Assembly: GCA_035702665.1 (NCBI GenBank)
Contig: DASSQD010000047.1
Span: 1 to 64,000 of the forward strand
From: VBDM01 sp035702665
GTDB lineage: Bacteria > Pseudomonadota > Gammaproteobacteria > Burkholderiales > SG8-39
Length of the DNA stretch: 64,000 nt
Reading direction: 5' to 3'
A model generated the notes under the pieces. The model worked only from the letters and a program-made list of their open reading frames with translations, was not told the DNA's origin and made no database searches. Each line of letters starts with the position of its first letter. Position 1 is the stretch's first letter. Position numbers and translations under genes: made by a program. Below, piece by piece: positions 41,349 to 49,414 of the stretch.

Positions 41349-42262
41349 GTTTTGCCTCCTCCGGCGACCATCCGCCGGAAATGCGCTTCCATCCGCGCCG
41401 CATCCGGCTTGACGCCGGTGAAGAGCTCGAACGCTTCGACCGCCTGCCACACCGCCATTCCGCCGCCGTCCAGAGTGCGGCAACCCCGCTCGCGGGCGGC
41501 GCGCAGCAGCTCCGTCTCGAGCGGGACATAGACGACCTCGGCGAGCCACATTTCCGGTCGAAGCAAGGACGGATCGAAAGGGAGCCCCGGGTGGCCCGCC
41601 ATTCCCGTGGGAGTGGCGTGGACCACGCCGTCCGCCCGTTTTGCTATGGGTGCGATCTGCGTGGCGGAAGCGAGAACCCGGCCCGGGAACCGCTTGGACA
41701 TTCTTTGAGTCAGCGCCTTTGCCCGTTCATCGTCGCGGTCGACGATGAACAGGCGCTCGGTTCCCGAAGCGAGGAGCGCATACGCCACGGCCGCCCCTGC
41801 GCCGCCGGCGCCGATCAGGACCACGGTCTGCTTCGAGACATCCGCGAGCTTCTCGCGAAACGGAATCAGGAACCCAGCGCAATCGGTGTTGAACCCCTTG
41901 CGCCTGCCGTTTCGAAATACCACGGTGTTCACCGCATCGATCGCCAGGGCGTCGTCGGAGAGCTCGCTGAGCAGCGGCAGCACCGCCTGCTTGCACGGGT
42001 ACGTAATGTTGAGGCCGTCGAATCCCATCCCTTCCGCCGATTCGATGAGGCGTGGCAGGTCGGCGACCTTGCGCCCGTCTTGGGCGAGATCGATCAGCTC
42101 GTAGTGCAGCGTGAACCCGCAATGCCGCGCCTCCGCCTCATGCAGCGCGGGAGAACGCGATCCTTGAATTCCCTCGCCGATCAGGCCGACCAGGAACTTG
42201 GTCTTCTCGCGGCTCGGGGCCGGAGCGCTGACGCCTCCGTTCTGGCCTTCCGTCTGCGTCAT
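41345..42262 (-). CDS. Shikimate/quinate 5-dehydrogenase family protein
   Basis: 305 aa. The catalytic pair Lys91 (NITYPCKQ) and Asp127 (GFNTDCAG) and Asn112 (VNTVV) are intact. The nucleotide site is GAGGAGAA (151-158), followed by LFIVDRDDERA. Asp175 at the end of the second strand, instead of the NRT motif of NADP-specific AroE, points to NAD and hence a catabolic quinate/shikimate dehydrogenase. Last gene of the minus-strand operon, 16 bp behind the isomerase-fold gene. The context supports oxidation of quinate or shikimate to the 3-dehydro compound. Confidence 0.85.
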   Translation of the reverse strand: MTQTEGQNGGVSAPAPSREKTKFLVGLIGEGIQGSRSPALHEAEARHCGFTLHYELIDLAQDGRKVADLPRLIESAEGMGFDGLNITYPCKQAVLPLLSELSDDALAIDAVNTVVFRNGRRKGFNTDCAGFLIPFREKLADVSKQTVVLIGAGGAGAAVAYALLASGTERLFIVDRDDERAKALTQRMSKRFPGRVLASATQIAPIAKRADGVVHATPTGMAGHPGLPFDPSLLRPEMWLAEVVYVPLETELLRAARERGCRTLDGGGMAVWQAVEAFELFTGVKPDAARMEAHFRRMVAGGGKT

Positions 42263-42278
42263 TCGCTCTTCGGCTCGA

Positions 42279-43172
42279 TCAGGAACGATGCGGTGCGGGT
42301 ATGGTAAGCCCTGGCGGAGTGCCGGTCACGTTCAGGGTCAGCGCGCGATCGCCGGACGCGTTCAGGAAATTGTCGGTCGCTCTGAGGGCCAGCTTGACGT
42401 ACTCCTCGACACCCAGGAGCTTCGATAGAAAGGCCCGGGGGATCTCCAGCGCGCACGGGATCGTCGGCGGGAGACGCGCCAGGATCTCGCGAACGGGAAG
42501 ACCGCCTTCCCCGGGAAACAGTCGTGCAAAGCGCGCGGCGTGGATGACCTCTTCCTTTGTCGCAGGCGCCTGCGCGGGCGCATCGCAGACCTGGGCGTAG
42601 CGGAACCACTCGCGCGGCAGCTTCCCGAGGTCCTCGAGGCTCGAGCCGGAGCGCGCGAAATGCAGCGTATCGACGAGCACGCCCGCGTTGGGCTGACCCG
42701 CCGCGCGCAGCATGCTGGCCGCCGCGGCAAGGTCCGGGGTTTCCGTCCACGACACGAACTCGAGATCGATCCCCAGACCCAACGGCCGGGCGAGCTCGCA
42801 CAGCGCACAGAAGCGCTCGAGGGCGCGGGCGCGGTCGGGGTCCGGGAGCTGCGTCAGAACGTGGGAAGCTCCGAGCTCGGCGCCGGCTTCGAGGATGGGC
42901 GCATAGCTACGTGCGTCCCTGTCCGGCCCCATCCGCGCGAGCTCGATGTCCAGAACGGCGACCCCGCTGTCGGCCAGCCGCGCCTTGGTCTCCGCCATCA
43001 ACACGCGATCCTCGGCGAGCGCGTAGAGCGGCTCGTCCGGCGTCACCCGGTTCAGGCGCAGCCCGACGTACTTGTAGCCCGCTCGCGCCGCGACTTCGAC
43101 CAGCCGCGGAGGAGAAAGCGACAGCGCGGTGAGGTGAGCGAGCGAGAACTCGCAGGGACGTTCGCGATTCAC
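42279..43172 (-). CDS. Sugar-phosphate isomerase/epimerase-fold protein, dehydroshikimate dehydratase-like
   Basis: 297-aa TIM-barrel protein of the AP-endonuclease-2 fold. Metal-ligand candidates are Glu138 (DLEFVSW), Asp168 (VLVDTLH), Gln194 (YAQVCD) and Glu243 (ALEIPR). The E-30-D-26-Q spacing nearly equals that of the second such gene at 54221-55102. The GTG start overlaps the upstream ThDP-enzyme stop (43169-43172). It may dehydrate 3-dehydroshikimate, or epimerise or isomerise a related ring compound. I cannot separate these from sequence alone. Confidence 0.75.
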   Translation of the reverse strand: MNRERPCEFSLAHLTALSLSPPRLVEVAARAGYKYVGLRLNRVTPDEPLYALAEDRVLMAETKARLADSGVAVLDIELARMGPDRDARSYAPILEAGAELGASHVLTQLPDPDRARALERFCALCELARPLGLGIDLEFVSWTETPDLAAAASMLRAAGQPNAGVLVDTLHFARSGSSLEDLGKLPREWFRYAQVCDAPAQAPATKEEVIHAARFARLFPGEGGLPVREILARLPPTIPCALEIPRAFLSKLLGVEEYVKLALRATDNFLNASGDRALTLNVTGTPPGLTIPAPHRS

Positions 43173-44938
43173 TTGGCCGTCGCGGTGCCCACGTGGTGAA
43201 CCTTCCTGCCGGGCGTGTAGATGTCCATGATGTTCCAGTGCCCCGCGGTCGGAACCGGCTCGTTTTGCATCACCACGTCGATCACGCACGGCCGGCCGGA
43301 CCGGATCGCCCGCTCCAGCGCCGGCTTGAACTCCCGGGCGCTCCGGATCTTCACCCCTTCGATGCCGTAAGCCTGCGCGATCGCCGCGTAGTCGGGCGAG
43401 TAGGGCTTGCCGCTCTTCTCGAAGACCGTGCCGTAGGTCGTGCCGAAATGCGCCTTCTCGAGTCCCGCGATGGTCCCGAAAGCGCAGTTGTTCATGATGA
43501 CCCAGACGACCGCGATGTCCTCCTCGAACGCCGTCGCGAGCAACGACGGGTTCTGGCCGAAGCCCCCGTCGCCGACGAGAGCGACCACTGTGCGGTGGGG
43601 GCACGCGAGCTTCGCGCCGAGCGCCGCGGGCGCGCCGAACCCCATCGTGGCGTAGCCGCCGGGCGTGAGGATGCCGCCCGGCTCGTAGACGGGGAACTGC
43701 TGTCCGACGCCGTTCTTGTTCCAGCCGACGTCGGTGGTGATGAGCGCGTTGCGCGGCAGCGCCTCGCGCACGTCGGCGAGGATCCGCTCCGGGCGCATGG
43801 GGTAGTCGTCGCTCTGCGCGTGCGCGCGGTTGCCCGCGAGGAAGAGCGCGCGCGCCGCGGCGATCTCGCCCTGGCGCTCCGGTCGCCGGATCCCTTCAGG
43901 GAGCAACGAGCGGGCAACGCGGTTGAGCGCCGTCAGCGCCTGCTTCAGGTCGGCGACGGCGCCGATCTCGACCGGGAAGTTGCGCCCGATCTCGGCCGGG
44001 TCGATATCGATGTGCATCAGCCGCGTCGGCGGGAAGTTGAACGTGTACTCGGGCTCCCAGGAGCTGCAGTCGGCCTCGGAGAAGCGCGTTCCCAGGCCCA
44101 GGATCCAGTCGGCGGCGCGGCATTGGTCGTTGATGAATCGTGTGCCCCAGAAGCCCGTCATACCGAGCACGAACGGGTGGTCGTCCGGCAGCGCGCCCTT
44201 GCCCATCAAGGTGTGCGCGACCGGTATCTGCAGGTGGTCGACGAGCTCGCGGAGCCCGGCTGCGGCGTCGGCGAGCAGCACGCCGCCGCCGACGTAGAGC
44301 AGCGGGCGGTTGGCCGCGACGAGCCTGCGCACGATTTCGGCCGCAGTGTCTTCATCCAGCGCGGGCTTCCGCAGGGTCTTCACGTTGGCCGCCAGGCGCT
44401 CGAACAGGGCGACATCGACTTCGTTGGAAAAGACGTCCATGGGCACGTCGACGAGCACGGGGCCCGGCCTGCCGCTTTCGGCGAGCGCGAACGCCTTCTC
44501 GATGACTTCCGGGAAGAGATCCGGGCGGTCCACCCGCCAGGCGCGCTTCACGAAGGGCCTGTAGATCTCGAACTGCGATGCGTCCGCGTGGAGGTTCACC
44601 TCCTGGTGCGGATGCTTGCCGTGATAGTGGGTGGGCACGTCTCCGGCGATGACGACCATCGGCACCGAGTCGAGGGAGGCGTTCGCCACGCCCGTTGCGG
44701 CGTTCGTCAGACCGGGACCGAGATGCGAGAGCACCACCGCGGCCCGCTTCTTCGCCCTGGCGTAGCCGTCGGCCATGTGGGCCGCGATCTGCTCGTGCCG
44801 CACTCCGACGAACCGGACCTTGCTTCGGGACATTTCGGCGAGCACCGCGATATTGGTGTGCCCGCACAGGCCGAAGACGTGCTCGACGCCGCGGGATTCC
44901 AGGTACCTCACCAGTTGGCGGGCGACGAGTTCCTTCAT
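43169..44938 (-). CDS. ThDP-dependent enzyme B (acetolactate synthase-like)
   Basis: 589 aa, ATG at 44938. The activating Glu is in VRHEQIAAHMADGYAR, the central domain is at about 195-335, and the cofactor motif VGDGGFGQN leads to VIMNNCAFG (GDG-x-N). It lies 13 bp behind the acylating aldehyde dehydrogenase and overlaps the isomerase-fold gene. A plausible route is decarboxylation of a 2-oxoacid to an aldehyde that the neighbour oxidises to an acyl-CoA; this is inference. It is only distantly like enzyme A at 39702. Confidence 0.87.
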   Translation of the reverse strand: MKELVARQLVRYLESRGVEHVFGLCGHTNIAVLAEMSRSKVRFVGVRHEQIAAHMADGYARAKKRAAVVLSHLGPGLTNAATGVANASLDSVPMVVIAGDVPTHYHGKHPHQEVNLHADASQFEIYRPFVKRAWRVDRPDLFPEVIEKAFALAESGRPGPVLVDVPMDVFSNEVDVALFERLAANVKTLRKPALDEDTAAEIVRRLVAANRPLLYVGGGVLLADAAAGLRELVDHLQIPVAHTLMGKGALPDDHPFVLGMTGFWGTRFINDQCRAADWILGLGTRFSEADCSSWEPEYTFNFPPTRLMHIDIDPAEIGRNFPVEIGAVADLKQALTALNRVARSLLPEGIRRPERQGEIAAARALFLAGNRAHAQSDDYPMRPERILADVREALPRNALITTDVGWNKNGVGQQFPVYEPGGILTPGGYATMGFGAPAALGAKLACPHRTVVALVGDGGFGQNPSLLATAFEEDIAVVWVIMNNCAFGTIAGLEKAHFGTTYGTVFEKSGKPYSPDYAAIAQAYGIEGVKIRSAREFKPALERAIRSGRPCVIDVVMQNEPVPTAGHWNIMDIYTPGRKVHHVGTATAK

Positions 44939-44951
44939 CGGCGCCTCCGGC

Positions 44952-46385
44952 TCACGCCGCCACCGGCGCGGCGTCGGACTCGAGCGCGGCGTCGTAGAAC
45001 TCGCCGAAAAGCTCCTCATCCGGCGGACGGTCCTCGGGAATGGGGACCGATACCCAGGTGGTGTTGAGGTAGTGCTTGAGATGCACGTTCTCGGAAACGA
45101 CGTTTCCGCCCCACGTGCCGCAGCCCAGGCTGGAGGTCATCGGCATGCCGTTGTTGAAGGCGCCGGCGTTCGCCTTCGACTGAGGCTGGCGCACCATGAT
45201 GCGGCTCACGGGAGCCGCCAGGGCGAGGCGGTGAATGTGCTCCGGGTCGAACGAGTAGATGCCGCAGGAATGCCCCTTGCCGCCGACCTCGAAGATGGCG
45301 CGCATCATCTCCAGCGCCTGGTCGAAGCCGCTGTACCGGTATACCGCGAGGAGCGTCGTGAGCTTCTCGCTCGAGAAAGGATGCTGACTGCCGATCGCGT
45401 CGCCGGGGACGACGATGAACTTGCGATCCGGGGGGATGGCGAAGCCCGCGGCCGCCGCGAGCTTCTGGGGCGCGACCGCCACGGTATCCGGAAGGCGGTG
45501 GCCATCCCCGTCCCACATGACGCGGCGAAGCGCCGCCTTTTCCGACTCGGAGGCGAGGTAGCCGCCCTCGCGCTGCAATTGCGCGACGAACCGGTCGAAG
45601 ATGCCCGCCTCGATGAGCAGGTTGCCGTCGGCGGAGCAGCCCGAACCGAAGTCCGAGGTCTTGCTCAGCCGGGTGTTGCGCGCCGCTTCCTCGATGTCCG
45701 CGGTCTCGTCGATGATCATCGTCGAGTTGCCCGCGCCCACGCCGTAGGCGGGCGTGCCCGAGCTGTAGGCGGCGCGCACCATCGCCTGACCTCCCGTAGC
45801 GAGGACGAGGTCCGCCCTCGCCATGAGCGCCTGCGACATCGGAATGTTCACGCGGGTCAGGCACTGCAGCATGTCGGGCGGCGCTCCCGCGCGCTCGAGC
45901 GCCTCGCGCATCAGCCTCACGGTCTCGAACGACGTCTTTCTCGAGCGCGGGTGCGGCGAGAATATGACGACATCGCGCGCCTTGATCGCGTAGATCGCGT
46001 TTCCCGCGGGGGTCAGATCGGGGTTCGTGGTGGGCACGATGCAGGCAACGATGCCCGCCGGCTTGCCGTACTTCACGAGCCCCTTCTCGGGCAGCTGCTC
46101 GATGATCCCTACGCTCCTTTGGCGCAGGGCGTCCCGCAGCACGCCGCGGATCTTCAGGCGCTTTCCCATGCGGCTCTCGGCGTCGCCCAGCCCGCTTTCG
46201 GAGATTCCCATTTCGACCAGCCGCGAGAACGTCCGCTTGTTCGCAACGGCCCAGGCGACCGCGCGGCACAAACGATCGACGTCTTCCTGGGTGAATTTTT
46301 CGGCGGCGGCCAGCGCTCTCCCCGCGCGGACGAAGGCCTCGTCGAGTTCCTGCCGCTGCTCGTCAGTGAGTCGCTTGTCGACCAT
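44952..46385 (-). CDS. CoA-acylating aldehyde dehydrogenase
   Basis: 477 aa, start MVDKRLTDEQRQ. It resembles the EutE/AdhE-N and sulfoacetaldehyde dehydrogenase (SauS) group rather than ordinary ALDHs: GIVACIVPTTNPDLTPAGNAIYAIKARDVVIFSPHP, with catalytic Cys in SDFGSGCSADGN. It would turn an aldehyde, NAD(P)+ and CoA into an acyl-CoA. First gene of the minus operon controlled from the divergent region shared with the IclR gene. The aldehyde is unknown. Confidence 0.87.
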   Translation of the reverse strand: MVDKRLTDEQRQELDEAFVRAGRALAAAEKFTQEDVDRLCRAVAWAVANKRTFSRLVEMGISESGLGDAESRMGKRLKIRGVLRDALRQRSVGIIEQLPEKGLVKYGKPAGIVACIVPTTNPDLTPAGNAIYAIKARDVVIFSPHPRSRKTSFETVRLMREALERAGAPPDMLQCLTRVNIPMSQALMARADLVLATGGQAMVRAAYSSGTPAYGVGAGNSTMIIDETADIEEAARNTRLSKTSDFGSGCSADGNLLIEAGIFDRFVAQLQREGGYLASESEKAALRRVMWDGDGHRLPDTVAVAPQKLAAAAGFAIPPDRKFIVVPGDAIGSQHPFSSEKLTTLLAVYRYSGFDQALEMMRAIFEVGGKGHSCGIYSFDPEHIHRLALAAPVSRIMVRQPQSKANAGAFNNGMPMTSSLGCGTWGGNVVSENVHLKHYLNTTWVSVPIPEDRPPDEELFGEFYDAALESDAAPVAA

Positions 46386-46453
46386 GAGTGGAAACTCTCC
46401 CGGCAAAAACCCACCCCGCTCACCCAACGCACCGCAGCACGAGGTGTGCTCTC

Positions 46454-46475
46454 CGCCGAACGAAATCCGTCGGCG
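46454..46475. promoter_or_regulatory. Candidate operator CGCCGA-N10-TCGGCG
   Basis: Perfect 6-bp inverted arms 46454-46459 and 46470-46475, in the 196-bp gap between the aldehyde dehydrogenase operon and the IclR gene. The position suits an IclR-type regulator controlling both directions, but short GC-rich palindromes are common in this genome. Confidence 0.35.
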
Positions 46476-46581
46476 ACAAAATGGTAGGTGCGCGCGTATC
46501 CTTGCGTCCATCGCCTGCGGGCGCTAGTGCGCGATAATCGGCCAGTGGGGAGCGCCTTTCGCGCGCTTTTTGGGAGGAGCC

Positions 46582-47349
46582 ATGGGAAAGAAACCGGCGC
46601 TGGACAAGCGCGACTGGATTGCCGGCCTTGAAAAGGGCCTGCGCATCATCGAGTCGTTCAACGACACCCATCCGCGGCTGACGCCCTCCACCGCGGCGTG
46701 GCGGACGGGGATCACGCGCACGGCAGCGCGCCGCTACCTGCGCACGCTGCACCACCTCGGCTACGTGGAGAGCAACGGCCAGATGTTCTGGCTGACCCCG
46801 CGCGTGCTCAGGCTGGGGTGGTCGTACTGCGATTCCGCGAAAGTTCCGCGCGCGGTGCAGCCCTTCCTCCAGCAAATCAGCGCCGAGCTCGACGGCGCCA
46901 GCTATTTCGCCGTGCTCGACGAGGACGACGTCGTATGCGTGGCGCGCGACGGCTCCACGCGCGTCCACAACGGTTTCGTCATAGGCGCACGCGTCTCCGC
47001 GAACATCTCGTCGGCGGGAATCGCGCTGCTGTCCTGCCTTCCTGCCCGCGAGGTGGACCGTTGGCTCGCCGGCCGCACGTTCATGCCTTATACGCCCTAC
47101 ACCGTCACGACCCACGACGGCGTGCGCGAGCTCATCAACGCCGCCCGCCGCAAGGGGTACGCACTCCTCGAGCAGCAGCTCGAGCGCAAGGTACGCGGCA
47201 TCGGCGTTCCGATCCGGACGCGCAACGCCGGAGTGGTCGGCGCGATCGGCATCAGCCTGGCGATGGAGAAAGAAACCACGGAGCACGCGGTGGCCCGGGC
47301 CCTGCCCCTCCTTCAGGAAGCCGAGTACTCGCTGCGCACCCTGCTCTAA
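46582..47349 (+). CDS. IclR-family transcriptional regulator (PcaR/PobR-like)
   Basis: 255 aa. An N-terminal winged helix-turn-helix (about 12-75: GLEKGLRIIESFNDTHPRLTPSTAAWRTGITRTAARRYL) is followed by the ligand-binding domain (about 85-250). Sequence style places it with PcaR/PobR/PcaU, which respond to protocatechuate-pathway compounds. GGGAGGAG lies just before the ATG at 46582. It is divergent from the aldehyde dehydrogenase-to-AroE operon and upstream of the porin and TRAP genes, so it likely regulates both sides. Confidence 0.92.
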   Translation: MGKKPALDKRDWIAGLEKGLRIIESFNDTHPRLTPSTAAWRTGITRTAARRYLRTLHHLGYVESNGQMFWLTPRVLRLGWSYCDSAKVPRAVQPFLQQISAELDGASYFAVLDEDDVVCVARDGSTRVHNGFVIGARVSANISSAGIALLSCLPAREVDRWLAGRTFMPYTPYTVTTHDGVRELINAARRKGYALLEQQLERKVRGIGVPIRTRNAGVVGAIGISLAMEKETTEHAVARALPLLQEAEYSLRTLL

Positions 47350-47538
47350 GGGTCCTCGCGCACTGCCGGACGCCGCGCCGCAGCGCCGGCACCCGTTCCG
47401 AAAGCGGGCGTTTATCGACCGATCTTGGGCGATTAACGCGCACTAGCGTGCTTGCGCCCATTTGGTTCCGTGGTCCCTCTAAATACCATCCGCAGTGCTC
47501 GTCGCGATTGAAAACGAGCCAACAAAGGAGGGAGCACC

Positions 47539-48696
47539 ATGAAAAGAAGCAAGATCGCGCTGGCGCTCGGCGCGCTGGCATTCACGTCGGCCGGCGTTGC
47601 CCACGCGCAGACGCTGAGCATCAGCAAGGACGGGGCCACGCTGACGGTATACGGCGACGTGGACTACTACCTGAGCTACATGACCAGCAGCTCGGGCAGC
47701 AAGTTGATCGCGCTGCAGGACGGCGCATACCTGCGCACCCGGCTGGGGTTCAAGGGCGACAAGGACCTGGGGAGCGGCTACGCCGTGAAGTTCAACGCCG
47801 AGCAGGGCCTGAACGAGACCAACGGCGCGCAGGCCGACGCGACGCGTCTCTTCGACCGCCAGCTCTGGGCGGGGGTCGCGACTCCGTTTGGCGAATTCCG
47901 CTTCGGCCGGCAGAACACGGCGATCTTCTACCGCGGCGGATACATCGACTTCACCGCGCGGACCCTGGGCTCGGTCGTGAACAATTTCGGCACGCCTTCC
48001 CGCTACGACAGCGACATCGCCTATATCTCGCCGCGCTGGGCGGGGTTCCTCGCGGAGGCGCACTATTCGATCCAGGGATCCCAGCCGCAGCACACCACCA
48101 ACCAGGCGGTGTACCAGGGAGCGCTGGACTACGAGCATGGACCCTTCCGCATCGGCTACGCGGGAATCGCGGGCAAGCCGCCCGAGGGCTCCGTGGTGGA
48201 CAAGACCGTGTCCTACAACACCTTCTACGGCAACTGGGATTACGGCAAGGGCAAGGTCTACCTCGTGTATATCCGGTCGAACAACCAGAGCACGACCGCG
48301 GGCACCGTTGGAACGCTCAACAATGGCGGCAACCCGCTCGGGACCACGGGCGCGCTGGTGACCGGCACCGACCCCGGGGCAAACACCTACTACAACATCT
48401 CCCAGGTGTCCGCCGACTACTGGATCCATCCGAAAGTGCGCATCGGCGCCCTCTACGGCAAGATCAAGGACGCCACCAACGACGTCAAGAACGCCGACGG
48501 ATGGGGCGTCGGCGCCTACTGGGACGTCACCAAGGAACTCATGGTCTACGGTCTCGGGAATTCGATCTCCAACGATCCCGGAGCGGGGTTCCGTCCGTCG
48601 GGCTCGGCCGGCCTGACCAAGACCTTCACGACGGCGGCCGACGTCAACGGCCAGCGGATCCGCATGGCCGCGGTCGGCATGGTGTACAAGTTCTGA
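47539..48696 (+). CDS. Trimeric general porin (betaproteobacterial Gram-negative porin)
   Basis: 385 aa. The signal peptide ends AGVAHAQ. The 16-stranded barrel opens TLTVYGDVDYYLSYM, has FGEFRFGRQNTAIF near residue 120, and ends in VYKF with the C-terminal Phe used for outer-membrane assembly. AAAGGAGGGAGC precedes the ATG. Placed between the IclR regulator and the TRAP transporter, it probably provides outer-membrane entry for the cluster's substrate. A hairpin follows. Confidence 0.93.
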   Translation: MKRSKIALALGALAFTSAGVAHAQTLSISKDGATLTVYGDVDYYLSYMTSSSGSKLIALQDGAYLRTRLGFKGDKDLGSGYAVKFNAEQGLNETNGAQADATRLFDRQLWAGVATPFGEFRFGRQNTAIFYRGGYIDFTARTLGSVVNNFGTPSRYDSDIAYISPRWAGFLAEAHYSIQGSQPQHTTNQAVYQGALDYEHGPFRIGYAGIAGKPPEGSVVDKTVSYNTFYGNWDYGKGKVYLVYIRSNNQSTTAGTVGTLNNGGNPLGTTGALVTGTDPGANTYYNISQVSADYWIHPKVRIGALYGKIKDATNDVKNADGWGVGAYWDVTKELMVYGLGNSISNDPGAGFRPSGSAGLTKTFTTAADVNGQRIRMAAVGMVYKF

Positions 48697-48713
48697 GCTT
48701 GTGAGCCGAGGGC

Positions 48714-48748
48714 CCGGGCGTCGGTGCGCGAAGCGGCCGACGGCCCGG
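48714..48748 (+). terminator. Hairpin after the porin gene
   Basis: CCGGGC-GTCGG (48714-48724) pairs with CCGAC-GCCCGG (48737-48748) across a 12-nt loop, with one bulged G. No U-tract, so it may be a transcript-end or processing structure rather than a classical terminator. Confidence 0.4.
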
Positions 48749-48823
48749 TTCCGGCAGGTCCTTGGCCAGCGCGAGTCGAATGGCGGCGGGAGGCAGCTCG
48801 CAGACGGCGAGTACACTCTTTTC

Positions 48824-49414
48824 ATGAACCGAATCGTTGACGGCTTCTGTCGCGCGGTGGAGGTCTTGATCGCGGCGTTTCTGGCCGTGATGGTCGTCAT
48901 GGTGTTCGGCAATGTCGTCCTGCGCTACGGATTCAACTCCGGCATCATCGTTTCGGAAGAAGTCTCGCGCTGGCTGTTCCTGTGGGTGACCTTCCTCGGC
49001 GCGGTCGTCGCGCTCAAGGAACACGGTCACCTCGGCACCGATGCATTGATCTCTCGCCTGCCGGTCCTGGGCAAGAGGATCTGCCTCGTCCTCGGGCATC
49101 TGCTGATGCTGTACGCCACGTGGCTCGTGTTCTCCGGCGCCCTGGCGCAAGTGCGCATCAACCTCGACGTGGAAGCGCCGGTGACGGGAGCCTCGATGGC
49201 TTTCGTGTACGGCACGGGCGTCGCGTTCGCCGTGCTCGCGGCGCCGCTGCTGCTGCGCGACCTGTGGCGCATCCTCGCCGGGAAGCTTTCAGAGGCCGAC
49301 ATGGTGATGGTGAGGGGAACCGAAGAGAAGGGCGAGGTCGACGCTCTGCAATCCAAGCCGGCCGAAGAGAAGACCGCAGATTCGGATTCTCGCGCCCGCC
49401 AGGAACCGAAATGA
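48824..49414 (+). CDS. TRAP transporter small membrane subunit (DctQ)
   Basis: 196 aa with four transmembrane helices. ATG at 48824 begins MNRIVDGFCRAVEVLIAAFLAVMVVMVFGNVVLRY, and the family motif EEVSRWLFLWVTFLGAVVALKEHGHLG follows. The C-terminal tail after residue 160 is charged and cytoplasmic. The stop overlaps dctM by ATGA. It works with DctM and a DctP receptor in sodium-driven uptake of carboxylates. Confidence 0.92.
   Translation: MNRIVDGFCRAVEVLIAAFLAVMVVMVFGNVVLRYGFNSGIIVSEEVSRWLFLWVTFLGAVVALKEHGHLGTDALISRLPVLGKRICLVLGHLLMLYATWLVFSGALAQVRINLDVEAPVTGASMAFVYGTGVAFAVLAAPLLLRDLWRILAGKLSEADMVMVRGTEEKGEVDALQSKPAEEKTADSDSRARQEPK

Noticed and set aside
39702..44938. Both ThDP proteins as sulfoacetaldehyde acetyltransferase (Xsc) in taurine degradation
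   Set aside because: The SauS-like dehydrogenase neighbour made this tempting, but no phosphotransacetylase, taurine-pyruvate aminotransferase or sulfite exporter is present and the rest of the cluster is shikimate-type.
47404..47435. TTATCG...CGATTAA partial inverted repeat upstream of the porin
   Set aside because: Arms match imperfectly and no flanking promoter elements at sensible spacing support it.
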